Positions 60,282 through 64,000 of a DNA stretch of 64,000 nucleotides are shown piece by piece (position 1 is the stretch's first letter; every line of letters begins with the position of its first letter). Both the position numbers and the translations under genes were made by a program. The notes under the pieces are model-generated. The model was not told the DNA's origin and ran no database searches. It saw only the letters and a list, made by a program, of their open reading frames with translations. Source of the stretch: an uncultured Flavobacteriaceae bacterium. Lineage in GTDB: Bacteria; Bacteroidota; Bacteroidia; Flavobacteriales; Flavobacteriaceae. The stretch spans positions 372,001 to 436,000 of the forward strand of contig CANLWN010000003.1 of NCBI GenBank assembly GCA_947494825.1, in the 5' to 3' direction.

Positions 60282-61553
60282 ATGCTACAGTTACAGGCTA
60301 TTCGTGAAAATAAGGAGGACATTCTTCGCGCTTTAAAAAAGCGAAATCTTGATGCTTCCCCCCTATTGAACAGCGTTGTGGAATTGGACGAAAAACGCCG
60401 TGGTATCCAGACCAAACTGGACAACACCCTAGCAGAGTCCAACAAACTTTCCAAGGAAATAGGCATGCTCTTTAAAAGCGGCAAGGCGCAAGAGGCCAAT
60501 GCACTAAAGGAACAAACAGCTGCGCTAAAAGACCTTTCCAAGGAGCTGGGCGAAGCATTGAACAGCACGGCAAACGAGCTTCAGACCGTGCTGTACCAGA
60601 TTCCGAACGTACCCCATGACAGTGTTCCTGCAGGGGATTCGGAGGAGGACAATGAGGAGATATTCAGGGAAGGCGATATACCTCAATTGGATAGTAAGGC
60701 CCTGCCCCATTGGGAATTGGCAAAAAAATACGACATCATAGATTTTGAACTGGGAGTCAAGATCACCGGGGCGGGTTTTCCTGTATACAAAGGAAAGGGG
60801 GCCCGACTGCAAAGGGCTTTGATCTCTTATTTTCTGGATAAAAATACGGAAGCCGGATACCAGGAAATCCAGGTACCCCATTTGGTGAATGAGGCCTCGG
60901 GCTATGGCACCGGACAGTTGCCCGATAAGGAAGGGCAAATGTACCACGTGCAGGCCGATGACCTTTACCTGATCCCTACGGCAGAGGTGCCGGTTACCAA
61001 CCTATTTCGGGACAACATCCTACAGGAAAGTGAGTTCCCCATCTGCTACACGGCCTATACTCCTTGTTTTAGGCGGGAAGCCGGTAGTTATGGTGCCCAT
61101 GTCCGGGGCCTTAACCGCTTGCATCAGTTCGATAAGGTAGAGCTGGTCCGTGTAGAACATCCAGACCATTCCTATGCCGCTTTGGACGGGATGGTAGCCC
61201 ATGTAAAAACCCTTCTGAGGGAACTCAAATTGCCCTACCGCATCCTCAGGCTCTGTGGCGGTGATCTGGGCTTTACCGCTGCGCTTACCTATGATTTTGA
61301 GGTCTTTTCCACAGCCCAGGACCGCTGGTTGGAGATAAGTTCGGTCTCCAATTTTGAGGCCTATCAGACCAATCGGTTAAAACTCAGGTTCAAGGACGGC
61401 AATGGGAAAAGTCAACTGGCCCACACCTTAAACGGAAGTTCCCTTGCCTTGCCCAGGGTATTGGCGGGCATTCTGGAAAACTACCAGACCGAGGCGGGCA
61501 TACAAATTCCTGAAGTGCTTGTACCCTATACGGGCTTTGATATACTAAACTGA
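60282..61553 (+). CDS. serS: Seryl-tRNA synthetase
   Basis: A 423-residue class II synthetase charging tRNA-Ser. N-terminal coiled-coil arm (about 27-100; KRNLDASPLLNSVVELDEKR, then DNTLAESNKLSKEIGMLFKS), then the catalytic core with motif 2 FRREAGSYGAHVRGLNRLHQ (about 263) and motif 3 FSTAQDRWLEISSVSNFEAY leading to NGSSLALPRVLAGILENYQT. A -7 element TAAATTTG lies at 60256-60263, so it probably has its own promoter after the HTTM gene. Confidence 0.96.
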   Translation: MLQLQAIRENKEDILRALKKRNLDASPLLNSVVELDEKRRGIQTKLDNTLAESNKLSKEIGMLFKSGKAQEANALKEQTAALKDLSKELGEALNSTANELQTVLYQIPNVPHDSVPAGDSEEDNEEIFREGDIPQLDSKALPHWELAKKYDIIDFELGVKITGAGFPVYKGKGARLQRALISYFLDKNTEAGYQEIQVPHLVNEASGYGTGQLPDKEGQMYHVQADDLYLIPTAEVPVTNLFRDNILQESEFPICYTAYTPCFRREAGSYGAHVRGLNRLHQFDKVELVRVEHPDHSYAALDGMVAHVKTLLRELKLPYRILRLCGGDLGFTAALTYDFEVFSTAQDRWLEISSVSNFEAYQTNRLKLRFKDGNGKSQLAHTLNGSSLALPRVLAGILENYQTEAGIQIPEVLVPYTGFDILN

Positions 61554-61558
61554 TTCCC

Positions 61559-61930
61559 ATGGATGCAAACACAGTGGTCCAGGCCTATCTCAAGCACCTA
61601 CAGGAAGGAAATATGGCCCAGGTGGTAGCGCTTTTTTCCGAAAAGGGCCTAGTGGTCTCGCCCATTTACGGTACCCGGCCGGCAGCGGAGTTTTATAGCC
61701 TCTTGGCCAAGGACACCCAAGCTTCGGAACTCCATTTCAACGGCCTTTTTGAAGAAAAGGACACTGGACGGGTCGCCTTGCTTTTTGATTACCATTGGAC
61801 CCTAAGGCATGGTAAAAAAGTGACCTTCACCGTTGTGGACATCCTGGAGCTGGACCAAGACTTTAAAATAACGAAGCTCAGCATCATTTACGATACCGTA
61901 GTCAGCAGGGAACTGGTAAAATCACTTTAA
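61559..61930 (+). CDS. NTF2-like small protein
   Basis: A 123-residue cytoplasmic protein with an NTF2/SnoaL-like fold: VVQAYLKHLQEGNMAQVVAL, FSEKGLVVSPIYGTRPAAEF, YHWTLRHGKKVTFTVVDILE. No function can be given; such domains form cone-shaped ligand pockets. It starts 5 bp after serS, so it is part of the same transcript. Confidence 0.8.
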   Translation: MDANTVVQAYLKHLQEGNMAQVVALFSEKGLVVSPIYGTRPAAEFYSLLAKDTQASELHFNGLFEEKDTGRVALLFDYHWTLRHGKKVTFTVVDILELDQDFKITKLSIIYDTVVSRELVKSL

Positions 61931-62019
61931 AATAACCGCAAAAATGGCCATTTGACCATATTATGGTTTCTTTGGCAGTTTATTTTAGTGGGCTTGCTTA
62001 AATTTGATAAATTTCCAAT

Positions 62020-63804
62020 ATGAGATGGATCATTCTTTTGGCAGTCTTGATCGTGTCCCACCCTGTTTCGGCACAGGACGATTTTCTCGCCAAACAGTAC
62101 TTTAACGATGGGGATTTTAAGAAAGCCGTGGTGTTCTACGAAAAACTTGCCGAAAGAAATCCGCGAAGGACGGATTATGCCGAAGGCCTAGTGGCATGCT
62201 ACCAGCAGTTGGAGCAATATGATAAGGCCCAAGCATTTCTGTTCAAGAGCCTGAGCCTGCCCAATGTGTACCCCACCCTATATATTGAAATGGGATACAA
62301 TTATGCGCTACAGGACTTTCCCGAAAAGGCCGAGGAGTATTATAAAAGGGCCTTGGCGAAAATAGATGAAAATCCCAATTACGGCTACGGCATCGGGTTC
62401 CGTTTCCACAAATACGTGTTGTTGGAGCATGCCATAAAAGCCTATTCCCGGGCCATGGAGCTAAATCCACAGCTAGACTATAACTTTCAATTGGCCCGTA
62501 TCTATGGGGAACAGGGAGACGTGGAAAAGATGTACGAGTCCTATCTGCAATTGGTAAGCAATGGCAAGTCCTCCAAATCCAATGTGCTGCGCAATATTGA
62601 TGATTTCATCACCTCGGATGCCGAACATGAGAATAATAGTGCACTCAAGCGTATCCTGCTCAGAAGAGCCCAAAAAAGTCCCAATTTGCTTTGGAACGAG
62701 CTTTTAAGCTGGCTTTTTGTGCAGCAAAAACAGTACAACAGTGCATTTAGTCAAGAAAAGGCCATCTATAGGAGAGCAGAAGGCGGATCGCTACAACGGC
62801 TACAGGGCCTTGGCAATCTGGCCCTGGAAGATAAGGAAATTGAAGTGGCGCAGGATGTTTTCAAGTATATTCTGGAAAACAGTAGAGATCCAGTCACCAA
62901 ACTGAACGCCGAACTGAACCTCATCGACATTGAACTTTTAGATCCAAGCCCCAAACAGCTCCAACAGGTCCAAAAAAGCTTTCAGGAACTGATCCAATAT
63001 TACGGATACCGGAGTCAGACCCTACAGCTTCAAATTGCCTATGCCAATTTTTTGACCTTTAGGAAGGATGACCCCCAAAACGCGGTGGGCATGTTGAAAA
63101 AGTGTTTGGAACTTCCATTGAACCGCTACCAGCGGGCCTATACAAAAATGGCGCTTGGAGATATTCTTGTCTTCGATAGGAAATTTAACGAGGCCTTAAT
63201 CTATTTCACGCAAACACAAAAAGACCTAAAAAATGATGTGCTGGGACAGAATGCCCGATTCAAAGTGGCGCAGACCAGTTTCTATAAAGGTGATTTTGAC
63301 TGGGCTCTGACCCAACTTAAAGTGCTTCGGGGCTCCACCTCCCAACTCATTGCCAACGACGCCATGCAGCTAAGCTTGTTAATTTCTGACAATTCCCTGG
63401 AGGATTCTACCCAAACTGCCCTTAAAAAATATGCCAGGGCCGATCTTCTGGCCTATCAGAACAAGACCCGGGAAGCCATTACCGTATTGAAGGACATTCT
63501 GGAAAACCATAAAGGCGAAAAGGTAGAGGACGAGGCGCTTTTGAAACAGGGGAAGCTTTTGGAAGGCATAAAAAACTACGAGGCGGCAGAATTCAATTAT
63601 CAAAAAATTGTAGAGTTCTATCCCAACGATATTTTGGCAGACGATGCGCATTTTGCGCTGGGAGAACTGTACGGCAATATCTTGAACGAGCCAGAAAAGG
63701 CCAAACGTCATTACGAGAAAATAATATACGACTACCAGGACAGCTATTATTTTCCACAGGCGAGAAAAAAATATCGGGTCTTGCGCGGGGATGCGATCAA
63801 TTGA
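62020..63804 (+). CDS. Secreted tetratricopeptide-repeat protein
   Basis: A 594-residue protein with signal peptide MRWIILLAVLIVSHPVSAQ. TPR units cover nearly the whole length: KAVVFYEKLAERNPRRTDYA, AEEYYKRALAKIDENPNYGY, then an unusual helical middle and, at the end, YEAAEFNYQKIVEFYPNDIL and AKRHYEKIIYDYQDSYYFPQ, the YbgF/BamD-like pattern. It is probably periplasmic and serves as a protein-binding scaffold. Upstream, TTTG at 61971-61974 and TAAATTTG at 61999-62006 suggest a promoter (24-bp spacer, longer than usual). The next gene starts 55 bp later on the same strand. Confidence 0.85.
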   Translation: MRWIILLAVLIVSHPVSAQDDFLAKQYFNDGDFKKAVVFYEKLAERNPRRTDYAEGLVACYQQLEQYDKAQAFLFKSLSLPNVYPTLYIEMGYNYALQDFPEKAEEYYKRALAKIDENPNYGYGIGFRFHKYVLLEHAIKAYSRAMELNPQLDYNFQLARIYGEQGDVEKMYESYLQLVSNGKSSKSNVLRNIDDFITSDAEHENNSALKRILLRRAQKSPNLLWNELLSWLFVQQKQYNSAFSQEKAIYRRAEGGSLQRLQGLGNLALEDKEIEVAQDVFKYILENSRDPVTKLNAELNLIDIELLDPSPKQLQQVQKSFQELIQYYGYRSQTLQLQIAYANFLTFRKDDPQNAVGMLKKCLELPLNRYQRAYTKMALGDILVFDRKFNEALIYFTQTQKDLKNDVLGQNARFKVAQTSFYKGDFDWALTQLKVLRGSTSQLIANDAMQLSLLISDNSLEDSTQTALKKYARADLLAYQNKTREAITVLKDILENHKGEKVEDEALLKQGKLLEGIKNYEAAEFNYQKIVEFYPNDILADDAHFALGELYGNILNEPEKAKRHYEKIIYDYQDSYYFPQARKKYRVLRGDAIN

Positions 63805-63859
63805 GATGGTACAGCCCACTTTCGCAAACCAAAAAACCATTGTAACGAACTTTAGCACC

Positions 63860-64000
63860 ATGTACATCTACAACGTTACCATAAACATTGAGGAATCCGT
63901 TCATGACGAATGGCTCGGCTGGATGCAGGAAATTCATATCCCTGATATGTTGGCGACCGGGAAATTTTCACAAGCCAAAATATGCAAGGTGCTTGTGGAA
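63860..64000 (+). CDS. DUF4286 family protein (3' end outside window)
   Basis: The first 47 codons of a gene from the ATG at 63860: MYIYNVTINIEESVHDEWLG, then WMQEIHIPDMLATGKFSQAK, the conserved start of DUF4286, a small ferredoxin-like-fold family typical of Bacteroidota (about 100 residues in full). In related genomes it precedes the 16S rRNA methyltransferase gene rsmA; this cannot be checked here. Function unknown. Confidence 0.85.
   Translation, partial: MYIYNVTINIEESVHDEWLGWMQEIHIPDMLATGKFSQAKICKVLVE

Noticed and set aside
1-64000. Search for rRNA genes, insertion sequences, integrases, prophage and toxin-antitoxin genes
   Set aside because: None could be supported; no DDE or tyrosine/serine recombinase motifs, no rRNA-like sequence.

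Overview
The window looks like chromosomal DNA of a marine flavobacterium (family Flavobacteriaceae, of the Muricauda/Maribacter/Zobellia kind). Reasons: a PorP/SprF-type protein of type IX secretion (T9SS), a protease with a T9SS-type sorting tail, a SusC/SusD pair, Bacteroidota promoters (TTG or TTTG, about 19-20 bp, then TAnnTTTG), a polymerase III alpha with a fused exonuclease, and families such as DUF6326, DUF4286 and DUF1761. The genus is inference; the phylum is well supported.

Layout. 0-8.3 kb: cut-off TolB-like protein, DUF1761 protein, AraC regulator, a LuxR-type response regulator whose phospho-acceptor Asp is Glu, a PorP/SprF-SPOR protein, a TPR/PD40 partner, and a CPA1 antiporter. 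8.7-17 kb: small lipoprotein, membrane AraC regulator, SusC-SusD-lipoprotein operon, tRNA-Asp. 17-28 kb: DUF58 protein, trxA, dnaE, sulfatase, rpsP-rimM, trmN6 and an acyl-CoA dehydrogenase. 28-36.8 kb: PhzF, an NTF2-like protein, a Crp/Fnr regulator, a second dnaE with dinB (error-prone pair), and a dienelactone hydrolase. 36.8-45 kb: MBL-fold alkylsulfatase-like enzyme, truncated SDR gene, Crp/Fnr regulator followed by YdcZ transporter and acetyltransferase, atypical pyruvate kinase, DUF302, and a third Crp/Fnr regulator. 45-50.4 kb: AT-rich stretch with an amidohydrolase, two unknown secreted proteins, an alcohol dehydrogenase-like reductase and DUF6326. 50.4-64 kb: tRNA-Leu with a tandem array, then prs, rplY, pth, FnIII lipoprotein plus giant metalloprotease, ribF, HTTM protein, serS, TPR protein and a cut-off DUF4286 gene.

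The most unusual structure is a family of tRNA-derived elements. Five partial copies of a tRNA 3' end (three of them beside tRNA-Asp or tRNA-Leu) carry an insertion at the same point, between the 5' strand of the T stem and the T loop. The insertion is a two-hairpin core of 52-53 nt, identical except in one small loop at the Asp and Leu loci. Beside tRNA-Leu two units repeat with an exact 152-bp period, each including the tRNA 3' end, trailer and terminator; beside tRNA-Asp one 187-bp unit is present. An orphan copy at 2.1 kb has a different core sequence folding the same way. This fits a minimal cassette entering tRNA T loops and restoring the tRNA each time, but no recombinase gene is in the window.

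Regulatory sites can be linked to genes in several places: a CTATGA-N5-TCATAG palindrome before both T9SS-type genes; an ACATATGT-centred site at identical spacing from the -7 element before two operons, one beside a Crp/Fnr gene; two palindromes flanking the dinB -7 element; and a 9+6+9 palindrome over the promoter of the alkylsulfatase-like gene.
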